The position numbers and the translations under genes are program-made. From a virus: a stretch of DNA of 64,000 nt. Under the pieces are notes generated by a model that made no database searches, was not told where the DNA came from, and saw only the letters and a list, made by a program, of their open reading frames with translations. Where the stretch lies: IMG/VR virus record IMGVR_UViG_3300017917_003388, positions 62,001-126,000 of that record; one strand, 5' to 3'. Of this stretch, positions 16,191-24,557 are shown piece by piece; position 1 is the stretch's first letter, and every line of letters begins with the position of its first letter.

Positions 16191-16325
16191 AATTATTTGG
16201 TTTTTAAGTTACTTATTTAAATATATTACTTTTTATTTGAATGGCCAAATTTGAAAATTATAAAATTTTATACGACGAGCCTTATTATATGTAATGTATG
16301 TTCGAGTTAATGTTAATTTATCCTA
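16191..16325 (-). other. AT-rich intergenic gap
   Basis: A 135-bp gap between the SSB gene and the unassigned gene upstream. I see no open frame, no clear hairpin terminator and no exact copy of the 13-mer element, only AT-rich stretches such as TTATTTAAATATATT near 16210 that could hold the promoter for the SSB operon. Confidence 0.35.
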
Positions 16326-16775
16326 TTATAGATTAATTATTTTATATAATGTAGTATTTAATTGTTTGAAATTTCCATGTTGGGTTAATAATATACTATT
16401 TCTATAGTTACCCCAATTTATAGGATATGAGACATCTAAATATCCATCATTTAATGTTTTGATTAATTCATTTAAAGCATTTATTGAATATAAAACATTA
16501 TATTCTTTTTTGCGGTGAACTAATATTGTGTTAGAAAGTATATTACTTATATTACCTTGTTCTACATTGTATGTAACAACATATTCGTTTGTATCTTTAA
16601 CAAATAAAATAAATAACTTATTATACATAATTTCATATTTAGAAATTAGGTGATCTAATAATTTATCTAAATTATCATTAGAAGTAAAGGTTGCAAATAA
16701 TCTGTTATTCATATTGTTATAATCGATATATAAATCATATTGATTATAAATATTATATTCTTCACATAAAGTCAT
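16326..16775 (-). CDS. Unassigned protein downstream of the polymerase
   Basis: A 149-residue protein starting MTLCEEYNIYNQYDLYIDYN, Asn/Tyr/Leu-rich and probably alpha/beta, with no recognisable motif. It follows the polymerase gene by 1 base and is probably co-translated with it. Context suggests a replication accessory role, but that rests on position only. Confidence 0.6.
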   Translation of the reverse strand: MTLCEEYNIYNQYDLYIDYNNMNNRLFATFTSNDNLDKLLDHLISKYEIMYNKLFILFVKDTNEYVVTYNVEQGNISNILSNTILVHRKKEYNVLYSINALNELIKTLNDGYLDVSYPINWGNYRNSILLTQHGNFKQLNTTLYKIINL

Positions 16776-16776
16776 A

Positions 16777-18060
16777 TTAATTCAAAATCATAGAATTATA
16801 ATTAATCCCATTAGTTATTTTAATATCTAAGTTAAATTTTTTAAATATATCTAATATTTGTGATAAAATATCTTCATCTTGTTTACAAAAATCCAATAAA
16901 ATAGAATCATAAGTATATAATACTATTTTACTATTTCTATCGATTAATAGTTTCAAAATATCCCACATTATTAATATATTTGTTGATGTTTCTAAATTCT
17001 GCAATACATAATTAAATAACTTTTGTGGGGATAAATTTAAATTTTTATCAAAAATATCACCTGATATATCACATTTTATATAACCTTGTTTATTATATGT
17101 TTCCCACAATTCATTAATATAATTATGGGTTAAATTAAAAAATGGAATATCTTTATACTCATGGTTTATTCCTCCATATAATTGTTTAAACATTAGAATT
17201 TTAGCATCATTTACATCTATATTTGCTATTTCAGATAAATAAACATATGGATTTTTATTTTGAAAATCAAATTTTACCAATTGGGATACTAATGTTGGAT
17301 GATATGCTTTGATATCTATTTCTATAAATTTATCATTACTTGGGATAAATGATTCTCTACATCCATTATCTTTATTTAAGGCAGCAAAATTAATATTGTT
17401 AAATCGATTAGATGGTCTTCCGGTTGTGTTATACAAATTATACTGAGTGTATATAAAATCATCATTAATAGAAAAATGTGGGTTGTCTAATTTAAAATAA
17501 GTATTGAATATACTTGGATTTATTTTTATACCACTTTGTTCTATTAAATAGAAAACATTTATTCTTTTATTATTAAAAGATTTATTATTAACATAACAAT
17601 ATTTTTTTATTTTATCAAATATGTTTTCACATACTTCAAAATGTTTAACTAATGGGATTATTTTATTTATAGAAGGAACATATCCATATCTTTGAAAGAA
17701 TTTATATATTTGATAATTTTCTTCCATAATATCATCACCAACCATATTAAATGATATATCTATTATATTATTTAAACAAAAATGATATTTAAATGTTTTA
17801 GCATTTCTAACATATATATATTTAAAATTCTTAAATAAATTCTCTATATAATTTATATCAACAGAAAATGATTCAGAATGATCTACACATATTATGTAAC
17901 CTTTACTATCAACATTTATTGGTTTTAAATATAATAAGGATATACCATTAAATAATGGATGTAGGTTATTATCTAAATATATAGGTTCAATAAAAACTTC
18001 ACTATAATTTAAATCACAAAATTCATCTAATTGTTTACTATTTTCTATAATATAAAACAT
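16777..18060 (-). CDS. Divergent family-A-like DNA polymerase
   Basis: The protein has 427 residues from the ATG at 18060; an in-frame TTG further up (18102) is unlikely because an A-rich leader (AAGAAAAAAGTT) directly precedes this ATG. The C-terminal half matches the family A palm and fingers: TGRPSNRFNNINFAALNK (about 213-230) resembles the TGR motif, EIDIKAYHPTLVSQL (D249) is motif A, KILMFKQLYGG (about 287-297) is motif B and YTYDSILLD (D385) is motif C. Motif A lacks the usual Glu (AYH in place of QIE) and motif C has DS in place of DE. Residues 1-180 may be a decayed 3'-5' exonuclease domain. T4 itself uses a family B polymerase, so this is a notable replacement. Confidence 0.65.
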   Translation of the reverse strand: MFYIIENSKQLDEFCDLNYSEVFIEPIYLDNNLHPLFNGISLLYLKPINVDSKGYIICVDHSESFSVDINYIENLFKNFKYIYVRNAKTFKYHFCLNNIIDISFNMVGDDIMEENYQIYKFFQRYGYVPSINKIIPLVKHFEVCENIFDKIKKYCYVNNKSFNNKRINVFYLIEQSGIKINPSIFNTYFKLDNPHFSINDDFIYTQYNLYNTTGRPSNRFNNINFAALNKDNGCRESFIPSNDKFIEIDIKAYHPTLVSQLVKFDFQNKNPYVYLSEIANIDVNDAKILMFKQLYGGINHEYKDIPFFNLTHNYINELWETYNKQGYIKCDISGDIFDKNLNLSPQKLFNYVLQNLETSTNILIMWDILKLLIDRNSKIVLYTYDSILLDFCKQDEDILSQILDIFKKFNLDIKITNGINYNSMILN

Positions 18061-18105
18061 AACTTTTTTCTTAAAGATAAATACAATAATTTTGTAAATC
18101 AATTT

Positions 18106-18147
18106 ATAAAAAAAAAAACACTCAAGGTAGCGAACAATGAGTGTTTT
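18106..18147 (-). terminator. Intrinsic terminator after the baseplate module
   Basis: Arms ACACTCA (18118-18124) and TGAGTGT (18138-18144) form a stem with a 13-base loop. On the minus strand it is followed by a long T tract. It separates the structural genes from the polymerase gene. Confidence 0.75.
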
Positions 18148-18188
18148 TACGTAGCCTAAACTACAACGGGTCCTAAGTCCGTATATTT

Positions 18189-18800
18189 TTATGATTTATA
18201 ATATTTTACAAAATCACCAATATATTCTGATAATTTAGGGAGTTTTGATTGATATGATATTAATTCTGTCATATTTTTATTAGTTTTATATACTTGTTCT
18301 TTAATACCTGTTAATTTCCAAGGAATTAAAAATGGGGAATATAATTGATATAATATTTGTGAATTTTTAGATTTCAATTTATCATATGTTTCTAAATTTA
18401 TTTCTATATATATTAATTCATTATTTTTTTTACAAAAATATCTATTAAATTCTCCATTATTATAATCTTCAGCATTAGGTATATTAGGTATATATAAAGG
18501 TACCAATGGTGGTGGTGGTGGAGAAGTTAAAGTTATGTATATGTTAGTAGAAGTATTAAAGTTGTTATAATATGAATAATTATTATCTGTTGATATATAA
18601 TTTGTTGTATCCTCTTGATTTTCAATGTATTTAATAATTTCCTCATTCGGTAAACTTTGTGGAGTTTTACCAGTAAAAAATTTACCATCAGATGTTTTCC
18701 AATAATATCCAGAATATGGGGTATTATTAGATAGAAACACAAATTCCCCCCCATTAGTAAATAAATTACACGTTACTTGAGATAATGGATAATATGTCAT
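18189..18800 (-). CDS. Putative baseplate-associated structural protein
   Basis: A 203-residue protein starting MTYYPLSQVTCNLFTNGGEF. A conserved-looking N-terminal beta module (residues 1-50, ending YYWKTSDGKFFTGKTPQ) is followed by a flexible Asn/Tyr/Thr stretch and the poly-proline run PPPPP (about 94-98). Its start overlaps the stop of the hub/hydrolase gene by 4 bases (ATGA), and a strong terminator follows, so it is the last gene of the tail operon. A virion role is inferred from place and style; no named family is recognised. Confidence 0.55.
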   Translation of the reverse strand: MTYYPLSQVTCNLFTNGGEFVFLSNNTPYSGYYWKTSDGKFFTGKTPQSLPNEEIIKYIENQEDTTNYISTDNNYSYYNNFNTSTNIYITLTSPPPPPLVPLYIPNIPNAEDYNNGEFNRYFCKKNNELIYIEINLETYDKLKSKNSQILYQLYSPFLIPWKLTGIKEQVYKTNKNMTELISYQSKLPKLSEYIGDFVKYYKS

Positions 18801-20776
18801 GATATTAATTGAGGTATATTTTTAGGTGGAGGTAAAGCTGCTAATTTTCCTTTATCATATAATTGAGATTTCCCTGAATAATTCCAGAAAAATGTATTAC
18901 TAACATCTACTAATTTATTTTCATATAATATTTTGTCTCTTTTTATTTCACCAACAGCGTTTTTATTTTTAGGTGAATATGCTAAAAATTCAGTTCTTGA
19001 ACCTACAAATTGTTTAGAATTTAATTTTAAATTAGGGTTGGTTATAGCATTATACCCTATATCTATGTGTTGAGATGCAATTTCTTTTGAAATTTTTTTA
19101 GCATTTTGATATGCTATGATAGCGGTTTCCCTATCAACTATATTAGTCCAATCTTTATAATTTCTAAACACTGGTTCATATTGACCTGGACTTAATATTA
19201 TATCTTTTAATGTTTTTCCATAAGTCCCAGCATTTAATCTATTATATATAGATTGAGCTACATCTGATATTCCCTGTGGATAATATATATAATTTTCAGC
19301 TACACAAATTGCTATTAATGTCCATAAATCTTCATCAGGAGTAGATGAATAAAATGATTTTAATTGATCTATGGATGTGTTAGTTTTTTGATTTTTAGAT
19401 AAATTTAATGGATTGTTGTATATTTCATCACCTTTAGATATAGCTATAGATTCTATAGTTACTAACCATTCATTATTTTCGATCTTATGTATTATATTTT
19501 TTATTAAAAATTCAACATTATCTGAGTAATTAACAGGTAAAAATTCAGTATCAACTGAAAATTTATTGTATATTTTCATACCTGATAACCCATCCATTGT
19601 TAAAGATAAATTAAAAGGTATAAATCCAGTTGATGGGGAGAATATATTTGTATTTTTACCTTGTTTATTCAAATATGCTTGTTGCCATTGTTGTCTATAA
19701 TCTAATATGTTAGTTAATACATCTTTATATGTTTCTGCTTCTCCTAAAGTAAATTGACCTGGATTATTTGATAATTTACCTATGTATTTCAAATAACTAA
19801 GATAAGTCCCAGCATATTTATTTTTTATAGCATTATATTCTGCTTCTTTTAGAGTTTCACCAAATTTATATTTATTATTACCTATAGTAATAGTATTAGT
19901 TAATTCAGATATCCCGTTACTTTCTGTTTCTGATTTACCTTGAGTAATGTTTTCTTTAAATCTATCTACTAAACCTATATTAAATTTGGAAAAAGCTGTT
20001 GAATTTTCTCCTACTACTTCACTATTTGCAGTTGCACCTACTGTTAACATAGTGGATAATTCAGGAGTAATTTCAGTAGTTAATGAAAAATTCTTAATAA
20101 AAGATGCACTTCCAGTACCATTTATATTATTATAACCGTAAAGGTCAAATAATGCTATTTGGCTTGGGATGTTATATCCTTCACTATTTAATATTTTAAT
20201 AACTTGTTCTAAATGAGGTATAGGATTAGAATCTCTAACTATTATAGTATTAGTTATTTCATCTATAGTAGCTTCTAATTTAACATTTCCCCCTAATGCG
20301 CTATTAATATTAGATAATAATGAATTTAATAAATCTACAAGTACTACCTTATTAGTAGATGCATTTTTTAATTCATCTAATTTAGTTAATACCCATGACA
20401 TACTTATATATATGTTCATTATTCTACCATATACTGTATTAGGTATGGTTGATAATAATTGACTATCAAATAATTCACCTTTACCATGAGTTATACTACG
20501 ATTTACTTGAGAAAAATTTGAGTCTAAACAATTTATATTTCTATTTAAAACACATATAGTAGGATCAAGACTAGTTTGATCAGCATTTATATACATTATA
20601 TTAGATTCAATATCGTAATTAAATTTCAATAAAGGAGTAGAAATATTTTGAGTTTCAACTTGGTACATTATATCTGTTTCTAAAAACTCTAGAAATGCTC
20701 CTAATCGAACATAAAATATTTCTTGTTCGCCCCCATTATTATTTCTAAATGTTAGTGATATTGAATCTATTGCCAT
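18797..20776 (-). CDS. Baseplate hub component with SleB-like cell-wall hydrolase domain
   Basis: The protein has 659 residues. The N-terminal part (FYVRLGAFLEFLETDIM near 22-38) looks like a tail hub module; the middle is a long Asn/Thr-rich structural region. Residues about 475-640 resemble the cell wall hydrolase SleB family: LIAICVAENYIYYPQGISDV, then AQSIYNRLNAGTYGKTLKDI and GQYEPV, with the Glu of VAEN as the likely catalytic residue. It should open peptidoglycan during injection, as the gp5 lysozyme does in T4. The upstream hub-like gene (20820-21851) may be the first half of the same ancestral protein. Confidence 0.7.
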   Translation of the reverse strand: MAIDSISLTFRNNNGGEQEIFYVRLGAFLEFLETDIMYQVETQNISTPLLKFNYDIESNIMYINADQTSLDPTICVLNRNINCLDSNFSQVNRSITHGKGELFDSQLLSTIPNTVYGRIMNIYISMSWVLTKLDELKNASTNKVVLVDLLNSLLSNINSALGGNVKLEATIDEITNTIIVRDSNPIPHLEQVIKILNSEGYNIPSQIALFDLYGYNNINGTGSASFIKNFSLTTEITPELSTMLTVGATANSEVVGENSTAFSKFNIGLVDRFKENITQGKSETESNGISELTNTITIGNNKYKFGETLKEAEYNAIKNKYAGTYLSYLKYIGKLSNNPGQFTLGEAETYKDVLTNILDYRQQWQQAYLNKQGKNTNIFSPSTGFIPFNLSLTMDGLSGMKIYNKFSVDTEFLPVNYSDNVEFLIKNIIHKIENNEWLVTIESIAISKGDEIYNNPLNLSKNQKTNTSIDQLKSFYSSTPDEDLWTLIAICVAENYIYYPQGISDVAQSIYNRLNAGTYGKTLKDIILSPGQYEPVFRNYKDWTNIVDRETAIIAYQNAKKISKEIASQHIDIGYNAITNPNLKLNSKQFVGSRTEFLAYSPKNKNAVGEIKRDKILYENKLVDVSNTFFWNYSGKSQLYDKGKLAALPPPKNIPQLIS

Positions 20777-20819
20777 TTTCTAATACTTTATATTTAATTT
20801 TGGGTTACTTATGATTCAA

Positions 20820-21851
20820 TTATTTATAATTATAAGATGCCTTTTTACCTATATTGATTACCTCATCTTGTTTTCTATTTTGTAAAGCTATATATTCTGA
20901 GGTTGATGTTATTTCTGATTTTAATTTGTAAAAATATTGACCTATTGTATTTTTATTTGCGTAAAGATCTATTATTTCAATGGGGGTTAGGTTTGTATCT
21001 TCATTATTTACTAAATTCGATGGATTATTTATACCATTTATTAAAGCGTTTACTTTAAATGATTCTACCACATCTCCTATACTTACTAAATTTAAAGTAA
21101 TATCATAACTACCATCAGGTAAAAATGACCATTGAAAATTAGATACTTTAGCAAACATAGCATCATAATTTCCATTACTTTTAATTCTTTGTTCTTGGAT
21201 TAAATCCAAAAATTTATCATAAGTTAAATATACAAAAGGACCTGGTTTTTTCCCCTCTAAAAAATAATCTGCTAAACTATTGTTAATATCTGAACCTCTA
21301 TTTAGAGTTCCAGTATTATCATAATACATTGAATGACCCCATTCTAATAACACATTGAATCCTAATCTTAAATATAGAATATCTATAATATCAAATTGAA
21401 TTTTATTAAATGCTTTAATTTTTACAATTGCTCTACGTATTGAACCTCTATTTTCATGTTTTACTTCAACAGATTGTATACCCATCATTGGTACTAATCC
21501 ATATTCATTTCCCCCTATTCCATATACTGCGTTTTCACCTAATATTGAATTATTCAATGATAAACCATGTCTTTGATTAGAAGGAGACTCATTAGTACCA
21601 TTAAATAATACAAATTGTTTAGCTAAACTATTTTTTCTGTCTATTTTTAATTTATTTAAAGATGTATTAATTAAATTAGAAGTAGAAACAACATCTACAG
21701 ATGATACTAGTTTACACCATGATGTATTACTATTTAAATACGATATTTCATCAAGATTTCTTCTTTCTATATATCCTGAACCATATATTTTTTGTCGTTG
21801 TTTTATTTGTTCTATAATGGTTTCATTAAATCCTTCACCTACTATATTCAT
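20820..21851 (-). CDS. Baseplate hub protein, probable N-terminal half
   Basis: The protein has 343 residues. The segment NEYGLVPMMGIQSVEVKHEN, followed by GSIRRAIVKIKAFNKIQFDI, and LYLRLGFNVLLEWGHSMYYD form a beta-rich pattern seen in hub proteins of T4-like tails (gp27-type or T6SS VgrG-type folds); SFLPDGSYDITLNLVSIGDV continues it. The protein ends in a loose polar tail. The next gene downstream, 43 bases away, begins with another hub-like strand pattern, so the two probably act as one unit. I infer the hub role from fold-like pattern and position. Confidence 0.55.
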   Translation of the reverse strand: MNIVGEGFNETIIEQIKQRQKIYGSGYIERRNLDEISYLNSNTSWCKLVSSVDVVSTSNLINTSLNKLKIDRKNSLAKQFVLFNGTNESPSNQRHGLSLNNSILGENAVYGIGGNEYGLVPMMGIQSVEVKHENRGSIRRAIVKIKAFNKIQFDIIDILYLRLGFNVLLEWGHSMYYDNTGTLNRGSDINNSLADYFLEGKKPGPFVYLTYDKFLDLIQEQRIKSNGNYDAMFAKVSNFQWSFLPDGSYDITLNLVSIGDVVESFKVNALINGINNPSNLVNNEDTNLTPIEIIDLYANKNTIGQYFYKLKSEITSTSEYIALQNRKQDEVINIGKKASYNYK

Positions 21852-21861
21852 AACTTTATTT

Positions 21862-22188
21862 TTATGCGTTATTTATTCTTCTAAATTCAGATACAACATT
21901 TGGGTAATTAGCTGGGATTCTAATCTGACATGCTTCTGGGATTATGAGTGAATCTTGGGGAAAATCAGATGGTAATGAAGTACCAGCTATCGCTGTATTA
22001 GCAATAGATATAACCCACCATAATGATTGATCTTTATAATATTGTAAAGATAAAGTATCAAATCTATCTCCTTGAGATGAATATACATATTCATCATTTT
22101 CTGAAAGTGGAACCTCAGGATAACGAGATGTTTGATATATTAATTTATTATCTATTTTTATAAGGGGTATTGATTGATATCTATTCAT
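21862..22188 (-). CDS. gp53: LysM-like baseplate wedge protein, gp53-like
   Basis: A 108-residue protein. The stretch SSQGDRFDTLSLQYYKDQSL, followed by WWVISIANTA and ending CQIRIPANYP, is the LysM-type pattern of T4 gp53 and tail protein X: an element that threads through the wedge or hub and closes the baseplate. It lies between two large baseplate genes with gaps of about 10 bases on both sides, so it is part of the same operon. Confidence 0.65.
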   Translation of the reverse strand: MNRYQSIPLIKIDNKLIYQTSRYPEVPLSENDEYVYSSQGDRFDTLSLQYYKDQSLWWVISIANTAIAGTSLPSDFPQDSLIIPEACQIRIPANYPNVVSEFRRINNA

Positions 22189-22197
22189 ATAAAAAAT

Positions 22198-24201
22198 TTA
22201 TTTAAAAGGAACAGGCCATGGATCATTATAATTATTATTTATTGCTTGTAATGATATATATTTTTCATTTACATTAACATCACCATTTCCTATAACTTTT
22301 CTAGGTACAAATTGATGAATAGGGATAAAGTTAAAACCTTTTACTCTAACAATATGTGGTAATTCTTTAACCGAATCATCTGATATTCCTTCTTCATTTA
22401 TACCTATTTCCCAAGTGTCATTTTCATCATTCATTTCATATGTAAATCCAGTAATTATCCCTGGTTGTTCATATAAATACCCCCCTATAGTTAACGTTAT
22501 TATATTTCCTCTCATATATCCATTAGCACTGTAATCTGGGGCACAAACTGAAGCTAGATAATTTAATTTTTTATACATAGGTATAAGCTCAATTTTAGAT
22601 TGAGCCGCTACTGTCCAAGATAATGAAATTTTTCTATCAAACAACTTATATTTATATAAATTTTCTCCTCTTCCAATATATTGATTAGTATTATATTCTG
22701 ATATATATTGATCTGAAATTTGGTCTAGAAATGCTCTAAAATGAATATATTTTTTACTCTGAGCATCTATATCATATACTCCGATTCTAAATTTAACTAA
22801 GTCATTTCCTATATTATCTGGATTTACTCCTTCTACTTGACTATCATATATTCTAATTGTGTTTATTTTGTCAAAAGAATTAAATGAAGCTGCTCCTGAA
22901 AATCCTCCACTAACATAAGAATCTAGGTTTTTACCAGATTTATATCCTGGATCACCTAATTTTACTCTTTGTTCTATATTTTTAAAATTATAGTCAGGAG
23001 CGTTAGATAAATTACCTATTTCTTTGGATAGATTTTTTTGATATTGAGTTAGATCAATATTATTTCTAATTATTTTTCTAAAATCTGAGGGTAATATAGG
23101 ACCTTGACTGTATAATTCTTCACTTCTAACACTACCTATTAAATTTTGATCATATGTTATAATTCCTTTTTCATAAGTTAAATTGGAAATTACATTTTTA
23201 TCCACAAAATCAGATAATGTAGAATCAGGAATGTTTAATTGTCCTACATTTCGAATATTACTATCTATCTCTCCTTCATTTGTAAATCCATTAGATTTAG
23301 AAGTAATAGGTATTACTGATGGAAAGTAATTATTATATTTATTACTTAATCCTAGTAATTTATTACCATTTATATATACTAATGGACGTTTAAATACAGA
23401 GTAATCTAAACTATATGTAACACTATCTACATTTTGAGGACCAAATTCACCATCATTATTCAATGAATATGATGTTTTAAAAAATCCTGAATTTTTTAGG
23501 TTTAAATTATTTAGACCTGTTCTTTGATCAGCAAATCTGATATTTGTTTTTCCTATACCCAGTTCAGAATCTGGTCCTCCAGGATATGACAATAATATAT
23601 TTTCATCAGGTGATATATTACTAATTTTAGCAAAATTATTACCTATAGAATCATATGAACCTGATATTTTAGATTGTTGTAATGCTACTAATCTATTTTT
23701 TAATATACCATCAGGAGAATTAGAAGCATCTTCATTATAAAGACGCATTCTAACAGCATATAAATTATCATTATTAGAATAAGGACCTGTTTCTTCAAAT
23801 GGATTTATTCCTTGTTTATTCAAATGAAGTCCAAATGCACTTACTCCTATTTGTGCTAAAGTATTTAATGGTGTGTATATACCTTCATTTAAAATTCCAC
23901 TAGTCTGTGTTTTAACTGCTGTTCTAGAAAGTAAATTTTGTTTTGCAGTAAATAAAAGACCACTTGGGTTTTTAAAATCTGTAAAATATTTTGTTAACCT
24001 TGCTATGTCATTTATTGTAGCTAAAGGAGCACCAACTGGTCCTCCACGTAAAATAAAATCATTCCCTAAAAAATCATAAACTGAAGGAAGGTCGAGATCT
24101 AATGGCTTTTGAATATAAGGCTGATTAGAAGACCCACCTCCAGGTTGATCTTTTCCAAATTTAAGAGATGTAAGGTTTGATTTTAAATTAATTAATGGCA
24201 T
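22198..24201 (-). CDS. Large baseplate / tail-tube-associated protein
   Basis: The protein has 667 residues. The N-terminus has a Gly/Ser-rich linker (GKDQPGGGSSNQ) and PSVYDFLGNDFILRGGPVGA, which resembles N-termini of large baseplate proteins. The C-terminal domain (about 500-640) is beta-rich: RKISLSWTVAAQSKIELIPM, YMRGNIITLTIGGYLYEQPG and IITGFTYEMNDENDTWEIGI, a pattern like tube-initiator or tube-cap proteins (gp48/gp54 type). It overlaps the small upstream gene by 1 base. The exact T4 equivalent is uncertain. Confidence 0.55.
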   Translation of the reverse strand: MPLINLKSNLTSLKFGKDQPGGGSSNQPYIQKPLDLDLPSVYDFLGNDFILRGGPVGAPLATINDIARLTKYFTDFKNPSGLLFTAKQNLLSRTAVKTQTSGILNEGIYTPLNTLAQIGVSAFGLHLNKQGINPFEETGPYSNNDNLYAVRMRLYNEDASNSPDGILKNRLVALQQSKISGSYDSIGNNFAKISNISPDENILLSYPGGPDSELGIGKTNIRFADQRTGLNNLNLKNSGFFKTSYSLNNDGEFGPQNVDSVTYSLDYSVFKRPLVYINGNKLLGLSNKYNNYFPSVIPITSKSNGFTNEGEIDSNIRNVGQLNIPDSTLSDFVDKNVISNLTYEKGIITYDQNLIGSVRSEELYSQGPILPSDFRKIIRNNIDLTQYQKNLSKEIGNLSNAPDYNFKNIEQRVKLGDPGYKSGKNLDSYVSGGFSGAASFNSFDKINTIRIYDSQVEGVNPDNIGNDLVKFRIGVYDIDAQSKKYIHFRAFLDQISDQYISEYNTNQYIGRGENLYKYKLFDRKISLSWTVAAQSKIELIPMYKKLNYLASVCAPDYSANGYMRGNIITLTIGGYLYEQPGIITGFTYEMNDENDTWEIGINEEGISDDSVKELPHIVRVKGFNFIPIHQFVPRKVIGNGDVNVNEKYISLQAINNNYNDPWPVPFK

Positions 24202-24527
24202 TAACCTGGAAAGTTATTTAGGTATTGTCCTTGTGAAAAACTATCATTTATTGAAGGAATATTAGGGTCACTTAATGGACCTAATGGAACATCACCATTT
24301 ATATCTAACAATGATGGTTGAGGTAAAAAATTACCATATCCATCATTATATGATTGATATGCATCATTTACTTCTCCAAATTCAGAACCATCTAATGAAT
24401 ACCCAGGAGCATTCCCATTGGCATGTAATTTAGATTGAGCAGTAGCACCAGGATTTATAGAAGGAGTTTCTCCATTACCATATGAAAATGGTGATCCTTG
24501 ATTAATTAATTTGTTTAAAAGTCCCAT
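24201..24527 (-). CDS. Small Gly/Asn/Pro-rich tail protein
   Basis: A 108-residue protein starting MGLLNKLINQGSPFSYGNGE. It is low in charge, rich in Gly, Asn, Ser and Pro, with no Cys and no clear domain. It lies between the tape measure and the large baseplate gene, touches the latter (1-base overlap), and has its own promoter element at 24539-24551. A structural role is likely from position. Confidence 0.55.
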   Translation of the reverse strand: MGLLNKLINQGSPFSYGNGETPSINPGATAQSKLHANGNAPGYSLDGSEFGEVNDAYQSYNDGYGNFLPQPSLLDINGDVPLGPLSDPNIPSINDSFSQGQYLNNFPG

Positions 24528-24538
24528 GTTTGAATTTT

Positions 24539-24551
24539 TTATTATAAATAT
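24539..24551 (-). promoter_or_regulatory. Putative late promoter element
   Basis: Exact 13-mer (ATATTTATAATAA on the coding strand), about 11 bases upstream of the small tail protein start. It suggests the baseplate operon is transcribed separately from the tape measure gene. Confidence 0.5.
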
Positions 24552-24557
24552 CTGATA

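Noticed and set aside
18061-18102. TTG start extending the polymerase by 14 residues
   Set aside because: The ATG at 18060 has an A-rich leader like other starts here; the extension would begin next to the terminator T tract.
18140-18185. Structured RNA before the polymerase terminator
   Set aside because: Only 4-bp stems (for example GTAG with CTAC, ACGG with CCGT) can be drawn; too weak to call.
18533-18754. Second minus-strand frame within the structural gene 18189-18800
   Set aside because: It overlaps a better-supported frame that is coupled to its neighbour by ATGA, and it has no recognisable motif.
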